A stretch of 64,000 nucleotides of DNA, from positions 682,001 to 746,000 of the forward strand of contig NZ_JAIMCA010000004.1 in NCBI RefSeq assembly GCF_025499465.1, in the 5' to 3' direction. How positions within the stretch are numbered: position 1 is the stretch's first letter; every line of letters begins with the position of its first letter. Both the position numbers and the translations under genes were made by a program. Of the stretch, positions 43,295 to 52,623 are shown in pieces. The notes under the pieces are model-generated. The model saw nothing but the letters and a program-made list of their open reading frames with translations. It did not search any database and had not been told where the DNA came from. The DNA is from Allobosea sp. BH3 (lineage in GTDB: Bacteria > Pseudomonadota > Alphaproteobacteria > Rhizobiales > Beijerinckiaceae).

Positions 43295-44641
43295 ATGGTC
43301 ATCCGCAGCCTGCAATCCCGCCTCGGCAGGGTCCCTATTCTGCGGCTCGGTCTGTGGTCGCTTGCCGGGCTGGGCGGTTACGTCTTCGCCCGCTTCGTCG
43401 TCAACATCTTCGTTGCGCGGATGCTCACACCCGCCGATGTCGGTGTGATGATCCTGATCACCTCGATCAGGCTGGGATTCGAGCTGCTCTCGGACATCGG
43501 CATCGAGCAGAACATCGTCAAGCACGCCGCCGGTGGCGATGACCGCTTCCTGTCGACCGCCTGGATCATGCAGCTCGCCCGCGGTTGCGTGCTCTGCCTG
43601 CTCTTCCTCGGCCTTTCGCCCTCTCTGGCGGAGCTGTTTCAGATCGACCGGCACTATCTCTACGCGATCTCCCTGGCGCCGCTGATCACCTCCCTGCACT
43701 CGCCCGCCATCTTCCTTCTGGTGCGCGAACTCAAGGTCAAGGAGCGCTCCCTCTTCGAGCTGAAGGCCGATCTGTTCTCGTCCTTCCTCACGATCCTCCT
43801 CGTCTATCTTCATCCCTCGATCTGGTCGCTCGTCATTGCCCAGTTGCTCGGCATCGGCTTCCGCTCCCTGCTGAGCTACACGCTGCCGCGCGCTGAAATC
43901 CAGCGAGGCTTCAGCCGGTTCCATGCCGGCGACATCATTCGCTTTGGACGCTGGATCACCCTGTCTTCGGCCGCTCTCTTTCTGGCCTCCCATATCGACA
44001 AGGTGCTGCTGGGCGCGATCGTGCCGCTGGCGACGCTGGGCATCTATGGTCTGGCGCGCGCGCTCGCCGACGTCCCGGTGCTCGTCGCGCGGCGGCTGAG
44101 CTATCAGGTGGTCTTCCCTGCGCTGAGTAAATCCCTTGAGCAGGGGTGTTCCGAGGATCTCCAGGCGTTTGCGCGGCTGCGCTATCGCTTCGTCCTGCTG
44201 GTCGCAGCCTGCGCGGGCGCCGCCCTCCCGCTTTCGGACGTCGCCATCTTCGTTCTCTACGGGCAGCGCTATGGCGGCGCGGCTCCCATCCTCGCCGTGC
44301 TGATCGTCGCATCCTGGATCGCCATAGCCTCCAATCTGAACGAGGCGCGCATGCTGAGCGCCGGCAGGCCGGTCTACGAGAGCATCGCCAACGGCACGAA
44401 ACTCGCCATTCTCGCCTTCGGCTGTCCCTGGGCTTATTCGGCCCATGGGATCGTCGGAGCGGCCGTCGTCGTGACGCTCAGCGAGTTCGGCCGATACCTG
44501 ATCGTGGCCGTCGGAATGAAGCGAACCGAGGCGGCCTTCCTGCGGCAGGACGCGGTGGCAACCCTGGTCGGGTGCATGGCCGCGGCCGCGATCTGGGCGC
44601 TCCGCTCCGGCTTTGCCCTCTGGGAGATCGTCCCCCGATGA
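43295..44641 (+). CDS. Wzx-type polysaccharide flippase 2
   Basis: A 448-residue membrane protein with about twelve helices. Signature segments are GGYVFARFVVNIFVARMLTP and ADVGVMILITSIRLGFELLS near the N-terminus and LASHIDKVLLGAIVPLATLG in the middle, as in MOP-superfamily flippases. It is less hydrophobic at the start than flippase 1 and only distantly similar. The ATG at 43295 is chosen over a TTG at 43265. The stop overlaps the next start (ATGA). Confidence 0.88.
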   Translation: MVIRSLQSRLGRVPILRLGLWSLAGLGGYVFARFVVNIFVARMLTPADVGVMILITSIRLGFELLSDIGIEQNIVKHAAGGDDRFLSTAWIMQLARGCVLCLLFLGLSPSLAELFQIDRHYLYAISLAPLITSLHSPAIFLLVRELKVKERSLFELKADLFSSFLTILLVYLHPSIWSLVIAQLLGIGFRSLLSYTLPRAEIQRGFSRFHAGDIIRFGRWITLSSAALFLASHIDKVLLGAIVPLATLGIYGLARALADVPVLVARRLSYQVVFPALSKSLEQGCSEDLQAFARLRYRFVLLVAACAGAALPLSDVAIFVLYGQRYGGAAPILAVLIVASWIAIASNLNEARMLSAGRPVYESIANGTKLAILAFGCPWAYSAHGIVGAAVVVTLSEFGRYLIVAVGMKRTEAAFLRQDAVATLVGCMAAAAIWALRSGFALWEIVPR

Positions 44642-45834
44642 CGCAGACGGTTCGCGAGAGCGCTTCGAGGCGCATTCTCGTCATCCAGAAGGCTGGCGAT
44701 TTTCGTGAAGCCCATCGCCGCAGGATGGCCGGCGAAGGAGACCAGTATTACGGCCACAGCTACGTGCTCGACGAACTGGAGCGGCTCGGCGCGGCCTTCG
44801 GCGAAGTCGCAATCATGTGCTGCACCACGCGGGAGCGCTACAGCGAGCGGCTGAGCGAGAACCTCGTCACAATCGGGGCGAATGCAGATCCTAAGACGGA
44901 TCAGAAGCACATTCTCGAGATCGTGGCGGCGTGGCAGCCGTCCCACCTGATCGTCAACGGGCCGATGCGCTTCGTCCTCGAATGGGGGCTGGCGAACCGC
45001 TGCGAGTTGATGTGCATCCTGGCGGACTCCTTCAATGGCGGCCCGCTGCATCGCCTGTTCCGCTATCGCCCGCTGGCACGGCTGCTCAATCGCCAGGGCG
45101 TGGCTCTCGTCGCCAATCACGGCCTGAACGCGAGCCACTCGCTCGCTTCTATCGGCGTTGCCCCGCGCAAGATCGTGCCCTGGGACTGGCCGTACCTGCG
45201 CTCTCCGGCGGATTCGCCTGTGCGCAGCCTTCCGGCGGGCACCGAGGGCCTGCTCTATGTCGGCACGCTGCAGGAGAACAAGGGCATCGGCGATCTGATC
45301 AACGCCATAGCCCTGCTCCGGGAGGCCGGCGCCGCTCCCCATCTCACAGTCGTCGGAACGGGCTCGGGATCGCGCTTCCAGGAAATGGCGACAGCACTCG
45401 GCCTGGAAGCGTACATCACCTTCGCAGGCCTCCTGCCCAATGAGCGCGTCCTTGAACTTATGATGGCGAGCGCTGCCGTCGTGGTCCCGAGCCGCCATAT
45501 CTACCCTGAGGGGTTTCCGCTCACGCTCTACGAGGCCCTCTGCACGCGCACTCCGATCATCGCCTCGGACCACCCGATGTTCCGCGGCCATCTGCTGCAT
45601 GGCGAGACAGCGTCGATCTTTAAAGCAGGCAATTCCGCGCAGTTGGCCGAGCGCATCCGGGAACTGCTTGCCGACCCAGCGCTATACGGCACGCTTTCCG
45701 CCAACTCAGCTTCAGCCTGGGCGAGCCTGCAGAACCCGGTGAAATGGGGCGACCTCATCGAGCGCTGGCTGCGTCTCTCGCAAGAGGATCTGGACTGGCT
45801 CGAAGATAATTCTCTGGCGGCGATCCAGAAATAA
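44638..45834 (+). CDS. GT4-family glycosyltransferase
   Basis: A 398-residue protein, translationally coupled to flippase 2. The N-terminal domain is unusual for GT4: ILVIQKAGDFREAHRRRMAG, GQPSHLIV-type acceptor region and LMCILADSFNGG. The donor domain is standard, with LYVGTLQENKGIGDLINAI (about 206-224) and YPEGFPLTLYEALCTRTPI (about 288-306), the E-x7-E motif. It probably adds a late sugar to the unit moved by flippase 2. Confidence 0.85.
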   Translation: MTQTVRESASRRILVIQKAGDFREAHRRRMAGEGDQYYGHSYVLDELERLGAAFGEVAIMCCTTRERYSERLSENLVTIGANADPKTDQKHILEIVAAWQPSHLIVNGPMRFVLEWGLANRCELMCILADSFNGGPLHRLFRYRPLARLLNRQGVALVANHGLNASHSLASIGVAPRKIVPWDWPYLRSPADSPVRSLPAGTEGLLYVGTLQENKGIGDLINAIALLREAGAAPHLTVVGTGSGSRFQEMATALGLEAYITFAGLLPNERVLELMMASAAVVVPSRHIYPEGFPLTLYEALCTRTPIIASDHPMFRGHLLHGETASIFKAGNSAQLAERIRELLADPALYGTLSANSASAWASLQNPVKWGDLIERWLRLSQEDLDWLEDNSLAAIQK

Positions 45835-45902
45835 GGCAACAGCGTTGCAAAGACGGTTCAGCCCCTCGCGTAACGGCATGTAGCGAGGCAACCGCCCACG
45901 CG

Positions 45903-47246
45903 TCAGGATCGCTCCGCGCGCCGTTGAAGCGGGACGGCCGAGCCATCCCGGAGCGAGGCCTGATTCCGGAATCCGCTGTAGGTCATCACTCCAAGCGACA
46001 GAAAGCCGAGTGCGGCCGTGGCGCCGGTTGGCCGGGCTGCGGATTCAGCAAAGCACGCGATGATCCAGGCGCTCGTCAGCCCCGCGAGGCCAAGTGCCCC
46101 GCGCCCCTCCCAGCCATGCGTCAAGTAGAGCCGACGACTTGCACGCAAAGCGCGGAACAAGGCGAACACAAAGATGGCAAGGCCCACGCAACCCAGCCCC
46201 AACGCAATATCGAGAAAGCCGTTATGGGGCTCGAAGACGTTGGCTCTCCGTTGAGCCTGAAAAGCAAAATCGCTGTATGGCGCCATAAAACCATACCCGA
46301 TGAATAGCTTTTCCGAGATATAGCTGAGCGCCAGCTCCCACAATACGGTCCTCCCCGTCAGGGTCGCATCCCGGCCGAGCAGCGAAAGAATATCAGCAAT
46401 AAAAAAATACAAGAATAATGCAAGAATAGCGAAAGCCATGAGGATGAACGAATGCATCCAACGTGGAAAAAAGACATAGAAGATTACGATCACGGGAGCC
46501 GCGATCAAGATAACCCGAGCGCTGCCCGATGCGCTGAGCAGGATGAGGAGCACCATCAAGCCGAAAACCGACCACTTGGTGAAGACTGAAACGCTCGCTC
46601 GGTCGGCGAAAAGGGCAAGAACCGCGATCATCGCACATGTCTGACCGAGCGAGTTCTTATGGATAAAGACGCCGCGCCAGTTTCCCGCGTGCACAGACTG
46701 ACCGGCATCGCTGAGTTGGTGAACACCCTGGGACGGAACGAACAGGCTCCAGAAGATCGAAGCCGCCCCGAGGATGAGGCCCGCATAGAGGATAGCCCGA
46801 ACCACTTCATTCGGCCGCAACGAGGCGGTTATCAGGACGGAGACGACAACGAGTGAAGCCAGGCTGAAAAGGCCGTTGAATGTCGTACCTGGCGCCTCGC
46901 TCCAGATCAGTGAGAGAAACGCCCAGGCGAAAAACAGCATCATCGGCCAGGATCGGGCGAGCTTGCCGATCCCTTCGCGAAAGGCAGATCGCCCAAGAAA
47001 CAAGGCCAGCGCTATCGTGGCGATCCTGAGCAGGTAGAAGCCCAGATTGGCCCCCTCCGGCCGCCTGCCGGTCGCAGCGTCGCGGGCCACGGAGATGTCC
47101 GGCGTCGTGCCTGTGAGGATGAAGTAGAAAGGCGTGCTGAGCATGAAGATGCAGAGCGCCCAGAGCCAGATAGGCGCGGCCTCCGCCCGAGCATAACCGG
47201 AGCTCGGAATAACGGCCTGGCGCACCTGGACTTGAATGGAGCTCAT
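45903..47246 (-). CDS. ExoQ/O-antigen ligase-like polymerase (Wzy candidate 2)
   Basis: A 447-residue membrane protein with about eleven helices. The Wzy_C motif region is clear: WRGVFIHKNSLGQTCAMI (about 195-212), LTGRTVLWELALSYISEKL and FIGYGFMAPYS, then EPHNGFLDIALGLG with the conserved HNG. This is the ExoQ branch and differs from the other two polymerase candidates. Its codon use includes several AT-rich stretches (about 46380-46480), unlike its neighbours, hinting at separate ancestry. Start chosen at the ATG giving MSSIQVQVRQ. Confidence 0.88.
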   Translation of the reverse strand: MSSIQVQVRQAVIPSSGYARAEAAPIWLWALCIFMLSTPFYFILTGTTPDISVARDAATGRRPEGANLGFYLLRIATIALALFLGRSAFREGIGKLARSWPMMLFFAWAFLSLIWSEAPGTTFNGLFSLASLVVVSVLITASLRPNEVVRAILYAGLILGAASIFWSLFVPSQGVHQLSDAGQSVHAGNWRGVFIHKNSLGQTCAMIAVLALFADRASVSVFTKWSVFGLMVLLILLSASGSARVILIAAPVIVIFYVFFPRWMHSFILMAFAILALFLYFFIADILSLLGRDATLTGRTVLWELALSYISEKLFIGYGFMAPYSDFAFQAQRRANVFEPHNGFLDIALGLGCVGLAIFVFALFRALRASRRLYLTHGWEGRGALGLAGLTSAWIIACFAESAARPTGATAALGFLSLGVMTYSGFRNQASLRDGSAVPLQRRAERS

Positions 47247-47349
47247 GAAGCCTGAATATCCCGCCCTCGCCGACACAGTCCAGCGCAGACAGGGGCCCCT
47301 TTCGATGGGAACACCGCATCCGCCGGACAGCCCTGCCCCCCGATCCGAG

Positions 47350-49356
47350 CTACCTGTCGAGCCGCGCGCTGCCCACGGCAACGACCGCCCCTTGCGGCGT
47401 CAGGTGCTGGAAATCGACGTAATAAAGCGCTGTTTCCGTCCCATAACGGCAGCCCGCCGCGTCGCAGAGTGCGTCCCTCGGATCGATCAGGCTCACACCT
47501 TCCCGCCCCTTGGCGGCACCGGCGACAACGGCAGCCGAAGTATCTGGGATGACGTTGCGGAAAGCCGCGACGTGGTCGGCTGTCCCGCCGTCCGCAAGCC
47601 ACCGTGCCAGGGCGGCCCGTGCGGGAATGAACTGGCCGACCATGCGGGCATAAGGATCGAACCGCAGCAGTGGCACGTCCTGCACGACGACGACGCGGCG
47701 CCCCATGGAGAGCAGACGCTCGGCGGTCGCAACCAGCGCCTTCTCCAAGGCGACAGTCGTCCCCGGCTCGGCTCCGGCGGCCCGCAGCCCGTCGCTGGCC
47801 GTTGACCAGAACCCCGTCAGAACGACCGTCCGGATTTCGGGATGGCGCTCGATATAGGCAAGCGCCGCCTGCTGGTAGGCGATACACTCCTGCCAATGCC
47901 GCGGGCGCTGCGCCGCCTCGACGGCAAAGCCCAGGAGCGGGTGGCAGGACGATTTCGTCATCTCGCCGAAGCCGAGCCCCGATCTTTCCGCGAGACGGCG
48001 GATTCCCGGCGCCAGCGCACTGGCGTGGCTGTCACCGAAAAGGACCAGCCGGCTGCCGCCGACCGCAGGCAGGCAGGCTGACGGGTTTTGCAGCTCGGTC
48101 GCGCCATAGGGCGCGAGGCAGGGGTTCTCGCGCGACTGACGCGCCGTTTCCGCCAGTTCCCGGACCATCGGGGAAAACCGCCCGGGCCAGCCGCCGGCGA
48201 GATAAAGCGCCAGGCTCACCCCGGCGAGCGCGAGGCCGGCAGCAGCATAGGCCCCCAGGACGCGGCGCGGCGGCGCCTGCCAATGGCGGAAAGGCTGCTC
48301 GATCAAGCGCCAGGAGAGGATGCCGAGCCCCAGCGACAGCACGATCAGCACGGCGGGGGCAGGCCCACCCTGCTCTCCGCCCAAGACGCGGTTGAGATAG
48401 AAGAGCGGCCAGTGCCAGAGATACCAGGAATAGGAGATGCGGCCGATGAAGGTCGCGACGCCGAGCGAAAGCGGCCCGGCATTGAGCATCGAGCCCGGCG
48501 CTGCGATCAGCAATGCCGTGCCCAGCGTCGGCAACAGCACAAAGACGCCCGGGAAGGAAAAGCTCTTGTCGTAGAAGACGAGCGCGGCGGCGATCAGCGC
48601 CAGGCCGACTGCTGCAGAGACCTGTTGCACACCAGCCGGCAGCCTCCCGGCCCCAGGCCGCCCGCCCAGTTCCCATATGGCGAGAGCGGCGCCCAGGCCG
48701 AGTTCCCAGGCGCGCGTCGGCAGCAGGTAGAAAGCGGCATTCGGATCGCGGCCGATGAGCCAGAGCGAGCCGGCGAAGGAGAGGACCGAAAGCGCAACCA
48801 GTGCCGGCAGCACAGGGATGCGGAAGCGGAGCAGGCCGAGCACCACGAAGGGGAAGAGCAGGTAGAACTGCTCCTCGATCCCGAGCGACCATGTCATCAG
48901 CAACGGATTGTATTCGGCCGCCGGGGCGAAATACCCGCCGCCGAGATAGTAGAGCACGTTGGAAAGCCCGAGCGCGGCGGCGACGGCCTCCCGCGCGAAC
49001 TGGCGCAGTTCCTCCGGCGTGAGAATGAACAGCCCGATCGCCAGCACGACAAGCAGCATCGCGTAGAGCGCGGGCAGGATGCGGCGCACGCGCCGTGTGT
49101 AGAAATCGGCGAAGCTGAAACGCCCGGCCCTCGCCTCCCGATAGATCTGCCCGCCGATCAGATAGCCGGAGATGACGAAGAAGACGTCGACGCCGACGAA
49201 CCCTCCGGGGATCGCCGCGATGCCCGCGTGGTAGAAGACGACCGCGATCACCGCGACCGCCCGGAGGCCATCGATGTCCGGGCGATAGTCGGCCGCACTG
49301 CCGGCCAAGGACGTCGCCCCAATAGTCGGCAGGGCCGAAGAGCTTGCTTGCGTCAT
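47350..49356 (-). CDS. OafA-type acyltransferase fused to an SGNH domain
   Basis: A 668-residue protein. The N-terminal acyltransferase-3 half (about 25-390) has DIDGLRAVAVIAVVFYHAG, GVDVFFVISGYLIGG and TWSLGIEEQFYLLFP. The C-terminal periplasmic SGNH half (about 410-665) has LVLFGDSHASALAP with the nucleophile Ser, TGFWS, and DFQHLTPQGA near the end with the catalytic Asp and His. It O-acetylates cell-surface polysaccharide. Its start overlaps the stop of the upstream GT4 gene. Confidence 0.93.
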   Translation of the reverse strand: MTQASSSALPTIGATSLAGSAADYRPDIDGLRAVAVIAVVFYHAGIAAIPGGFVGVDVFFVISGYLIGGQIYREARAGRFSFADFYTRRVRRILPALYAMLLVVLAIGLFILTPEELRQFAREAVAAALGLSNVLYYLGGGYFAPAAEYNPLLMTWSLGIEEQFYLLFPFVVLGLLRFRIPVLPALVALSVLSFAGSLWLIGRDPNAAFYLLPTRAWELGLGAALAIWELGGRPGAGRLPAGVQQVSAAVGLALIAAALVFYDKSFSFPGVFVLLPTLGTALLIAAPGSMLNAGPLSLGVATFIGRISYSWYLWHWPLFYLNRVLGGEQGGPAPAVLIVLSLGLGILSWRLIEQPFRHWQAPPRRVLGAYAAAGLALAGVSLALYLAGGWPGRFSPMVRELAETARQSRENPCLAPYGATELQNPSACLPAVGGSRLVLFGDSHASALAPGIRRLAERSGLGFGEMTKSSCHPLLGFAVEAAQRPRHWQECIAYQQAALAYIERHPEIRTVVLTGFWSTASDGLRAAGAEPGTTVALEKALVATAERLLSMGRRVVVVQDVPLLRFDPYARMVGQFIPARAALARWLADGGTADHVAAFRNVIPDTSAAVVAGAAKGREGVSLIDPRDALCDAAGCRYGTETALYYVDFQHLTPQGAVVAVGSARLDR

Positions 49357-50582
49357 CGGGAAACGGGCTGGCCGCTCGCGCCCAGGCCGCGATACAGCGC
49401 CGCGAAGCTCTCCGCGGAGGCCGCCAGGGAAAAGCGGGCTTCGAAGCGGCGCAATCCTGCGTGGCCCATGATCAGGCGCAGTTCCGGGGCCTCGATCAGC
49501 TTCTGGAGCGCATCGGCCAGCGGCATCGCCTCGCCGCGCGGGACGAGAAAGCCGGTTTCGCCGTCGATCACCTGCTCCGGTATCGCGCCCACGGTCGTCG
49601 AGACGACCGGAATCGCGCGGGCCATCGCCTCGAGGATCGACACGGGCTGGTTTTCCGCGCGGGACGGCAGGACGAAGATGTCTGCATCGGCCAGCAACTG
49701 CGACACGCCCTGCTCATCGACCCATCCGGGAAGCGCGATCTGGTCGGCGAGGCCGCGTTCACGGGCGCGCGCCTGCGTCTCGGCGACCTCGCCATCGCCG
49801 CCGATGATTGCGCTGAACCCGACGTTGCGCCCTCGCAATTCGGTGAACGCATCGATCAGGACGTCGATGCCTTTGCGGTAGCCGACGGCGCCGAGGAACA
49901 GAATGACGGGCGGACGGGTGGACGGAGGCCGCACAAGCCGAGGCCCGCGCGCGGCAGGAACTCCGTTGGGTATCGTGACGATCTTGCTCTCGGACACACC
50001 GAGCTCGCTCGCCAGGAACCGCCTCCAGAACCCGCTCAACGCGACGACTTTGTCGGCCCTGTGAAAGAAGGAGCGGATGATCGCCTGCTGGCTCGGCGAA
50101 CACCCGGCATAGAATTCATTGTACCCGCTGCCGTGCAGATGAACGATCACTTTGCGGCCAAGCAGCCGGGCAGCTGCGGCGAACGCCATCTTGCGCCAGG
50201 TCGACCCTCGAGGCGCGACATTGATGTGAACGACGTCGATGCGCCTGCCGATCAGGTTAGCAGCGAAGGCGACCAGCGCGAACGGCGTGGAGAGGTGCCG
50301 GAGGACCGGGTGGCGCCCATAGCGCGACCGGAAGACGCGGAACGCGATATCGGGGCAATGCTCTGCGAGATATCGCGTCTGGTAGGCGATCACCCGCGCG
50401 ATCCCGCCCTGCCCGGGCAATGCCTCTGGAACGAGGATAGCGACGCGTGTCTGGCCGTTCGGCACCGCAGTGCGCAGGCCGCCACCGGGCGTGTTCGCGG
50501 ACGCCTGCGGAAAAGAACGCTCATTTCGGGTTTCGGCCACCGCTATGGAGCCTGGTTCGGACTCGTGAATCAAGGACGCCAT
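49353..50582 (-). CDS. GT4-family glycosyltransferase
   Basis: A 409-residue GT-B enzyme. About 45 extra residues precede VAILVPEALPGQGGIARVIA, the usual N-terminus, so the true start may lie later. Then VIVHLHGSGYNEFYAG, ILFLGAVGYRKGIDVLIDAF (about 225-244) and ENQPVSILEAMARAIPVV (about 309-326) with the E-x7-E form. It is coupled to the acyltransferase gene (4-bp overlap), implying that both act on the same polymer. Confidence 0.88.
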   Translation of the reverse strand: MASLIHESEPGSIAVAETRNERSFPQASANTPGGGLRTAVPNGQTRVAILVPEALPGQGGIARVIAYQTRYLAEHCPDIAFRVFRSRYGRHPVLRHLSTPFALVAFAANLIGRRIDVVHINVAPRGSTWRKMAFAAAARLLGRKVIVHLHGSGYNEFYAGCSPSQQAIIRSFFHRADKVVALSGFWRRFLASELGVSESKIVTIPNGVPAARGPRLVRPPSTRPPVILFLGAVGYRKGIDVLIDAFTELRGRNVGFSAIIGGDGEVAETQARARERGLADQIALPGWVDEQGVSQLLADADIFVLPSRAENQPVSILEAMARAIPVVSTTVGAIPEQVIDGETGFLVPRGEAMPLADALQKLIEAPELRLIMGHAGLRRFEARFSLAASAESFAALYRGLGASGQPVSR

Positions 50583-50798
50583 GCGGTTTGAGGTGACGAA
50601 ACGGAACGCACCCTACACGGGTTTGCCTTAGACATCCCGCGAGATCGCGCGTCGGGTGCAGCAAGCGGTGTAGACACAAGGCCTCGCTCACCTCGCCTTA
50701 GGGCATCGGACCTCAGGATGGAATCCATTCTCAAGAAATCAAATGCATAACAACAGGATAGGTTAACCGCGACCACGTCCGACACGGCGCCCGGCAGT

Positions 50799-51395
50799 CT
50801 AACGGATCGGCGGAATCGTGGACGGAATCGGCGCGATCGCGCCCAGCGGCTGCACCGGCCGGGTATCCCCAGGAGAGAACATGGTGTTGCGCTGGGCGTC
50901 ATCCAGTTTCGGCTCGCCGACGAGAGCCTCGGTGAGCGCACGCTCCCGCGTCTTCAGATCGTTGTCGGGAATCGCGCTGCTGTAGCGGCTCCGGAATTCC
51001 TTCTGAAACGCAGCATCGGTGACATTGCGCGCCACCTGCTCGATGGCATGGGCATGGTCGCGGCTCTTCGGCGCACACATCTTCGCTGCGATCGCCAACC
51101 CGGCGGCGATCGCCTCGCGCTGGCGCTGGCTGCCGCGCTGAACCTGTCTGGACAGGGGCTGAAGGGCCGCGCGGCTCGATGCGGCGATGATCAGGACCCG
51201 GTTGATCATCGCTGGTCCACCATCGCGATACTCGGCGAACAGCGTCTCGGGGCGAAAGACGAAACGCTCGACCAGCGGCTGCGCGGCCGCGAAGGCAAAG
51301 ACGTTGCAGGCTGCCGAGACCGGCGATGCCGGCACCAGCGCGGCGATGGCGCCGACCGCGATCAGCCGCGCTCCTCGGTGAAAGCGCAGTTTCAT
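50799..51395 (-). CDS. Exported hypothetical protein (paralogue A of a pair)
   Basis: A 198-residue protein read from MKLRFHRGARLIAVGAIAAL, giving a signal peptide with cleavage after PVSA. The mature N-terminus begins with Cys (ACNVFAF). An alpha-helical domain follows with GGPAMINRVLIIAASSRAAL, REAIAAGLAIAAKMCAP and DAAFQKEFRSRYSSA, ending in a Pro/Ile-rich tail. The same pattern recurs in the protein at 58820-59488, so they are paralogues of an unnamed family. It lies 3 bp after a GT2 gene on the same strand. Longer starts at 51401 and 51485 are possible. Confidence 0.68.
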   Translation of the reverse strand: MKLRFHRGARLIAVGAIAALVPASPVSAACNVFAFAAAQPLVERFVFRPETLFAEYRDGGPAMINRVLIIAASSRAALQPLSRQVQRGSQRQREAIAAGLAIAAKMCAPKSRDHAHAIEQVARNVTDAAFQKEFRSRYSSAIPDNDLKTRERALTEALVGEPKLDDAQRNTMFSPGDTRPVQPLGAIAPIPSTIPPIR

Positions 51396-51488
51396 CAGCA
51401 TGGCCCACAACGGAAGCAACGCTCGACGCTCCCGCCGCAGCAATACGCGCATCCTCACGGCCGCACCATCGCAGAAGGCTTGCATCGC

Positions 51489-52451
51489 TCAGCCCCTCAG
51501 ACGCGCCAGGCGCAACAGGAAACTCGCCGCGAAACGTGGACGCAACGCTCCGGCGAGAACAGCATGCGCGAACAGACCCAACGCCGCCAGCGGGCGCTCG
51601 GCAGCCAGCAGCCGCCCGAGATAGCGCACCTCGAAGGCGCGGCGGGCCTTGCGCGACAGGCTCGGCCCCGCCATCCGCAGATAGGCGCGGCACTTCTCGA
51701 TATCGTTCTCGAAGCTCAGACGGCCTTCCGCATGCTCGGCGTGATAGATGCTCAGCGGCTGCTCGACGAAGACATAGTCGGCACCTGCCTGACAGTTCTC
51801 GATGAAGAAGAAGTGATCCTCGTACTGGCGCAGCTCCTCGCGAAAGGGATGGGCCAGCGCGAGCCGACGCCCGACGAAAAAGCTGCTGGTCTGCGTCAAC
51901 GCACCGTAGACGTAGAGATAGTCCTCGAACGACTCTCCGGGTCTGGCGCCGCGGGCCGGGCGTATCTCGCTGCGGCCTGCCGGTCCGAGCCAAGTGGACT
52001 GCGTCACGCAGAACACGCGGTCCGGTTCAGGCCGGGCCAGCGCGGCCTCGTACTGCGCCGAGAGCTTGCCGGGACGCCATTCGTCGTCTGAATCCATGAA
52101 GGCGATGAAGCGGCCGCGCGCCGCGCGCACGCCGGTATTGCGGGCCGCCGAAGCGCCGCGGTTCATATCGTGGCGGACGATCCGGACGCGAGGATCATCG
52201 ACAAGCTGGCCAAGCGCCGGGATAGGATCGGAAGATGAGGCATCGTCGACGATGACGACCTCATAGGGCTCGAAATCCTGTGCAAGGACGCTGGCCAACG
52301 TCCGCGCAAGCCGCTCGCCACGGTTGTAGCAGGGGATGACAACGCTCACGGCAGGCGTTCCGGTCGCGCGCGGCAATTCCCCTTCGCTCATCCATCCGGC
52401 CCTGTCGGCGAGACCTGGAGTGGCCACCGTTGACTCAAGGTTCCTAATCAT
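51489..52451 (-). CDS. GT2-family glycosyltransferase
   Basis: A GT-A enzyme of about 320 residues with the standard start AVSVVIPCYNRGERLARTLA, EVVIVDDASSSDPIPAL and the DxD-type AFMDSDDEWRPGKL. In the frame upstream, ATGs at 52544, 52451 and 52391 are possible; the first overlaps a palindrome and lacks a ribosome site, so a later start is preferred. It precedes the exported protein gene by 3 bp and is divergent from the type I secretion genes. Confidence 0.85.
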   Translation of the reverse strand: MIRNLESTVATPGLADRAGWMSEGELPRATGTPAVSVVIPCYNRGERLARTLASVLAQDFEPYEVVIVDDASSSDPIPALGQLVDDPRVRIVRHDMNRGASAARNTGVRAARGRFIAFMDSDDEWRPGKLSAQYEAALARPEPDRVFCVTQSTWLGPAGRSEIRPARGARPGESFEDYLYVYGALTQTSSFFVGRRLALAHPFREELRQYEDHFFFIENCQAGADYVFVEQPLSIYHAEHAEGRLSFENDIEKCRAYLRMAGPSLSRKARRAFEVRYLGRLLAAERPLAALGLFAHAVLAGALRPRFAASFLLRLARLRG

Positions 52452-52529
52452 CGGCGGCCGGCAAGCCAAGCCCGCGATACGGCTCGCGATCTCGGACCCT
52501 GCATACAAAATCGCCATGGCTGCAAGCCT

Positions 52530-52552
52530 ATCCCTAAGATTCATTTAGGGAT
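52530..52552. promoter_or_regulatory. Perfect 8-bp inverted repeat between divergent GT2 and secretion genes
   Basis: ATCCCTAA (52530-52537) and TTAGGGAT (52545-52552) are perfect inverted copies with a 7-base spacer, and a further TTAGG half-site is at 52564-52568. The site lies between the two divergent transcription units and could be an operator controlling both. Confidence 0.5.
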
Positions 52553-52623
52553 TTTCGCGTCTCTTAGGTCAGGAGCCGAGGCGGCGGCAATGTCGCCACC
52601 CTATTACGCGATATGGACTGTCG

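Noticed and set aside
48088-49881. A 597-codon frame antisense to the acyltransferase and GT4 genes
   Set aside because: It crosses two real genes, is rich in Arg/Gln/Asp without a domain, and lacks a ribosome site.
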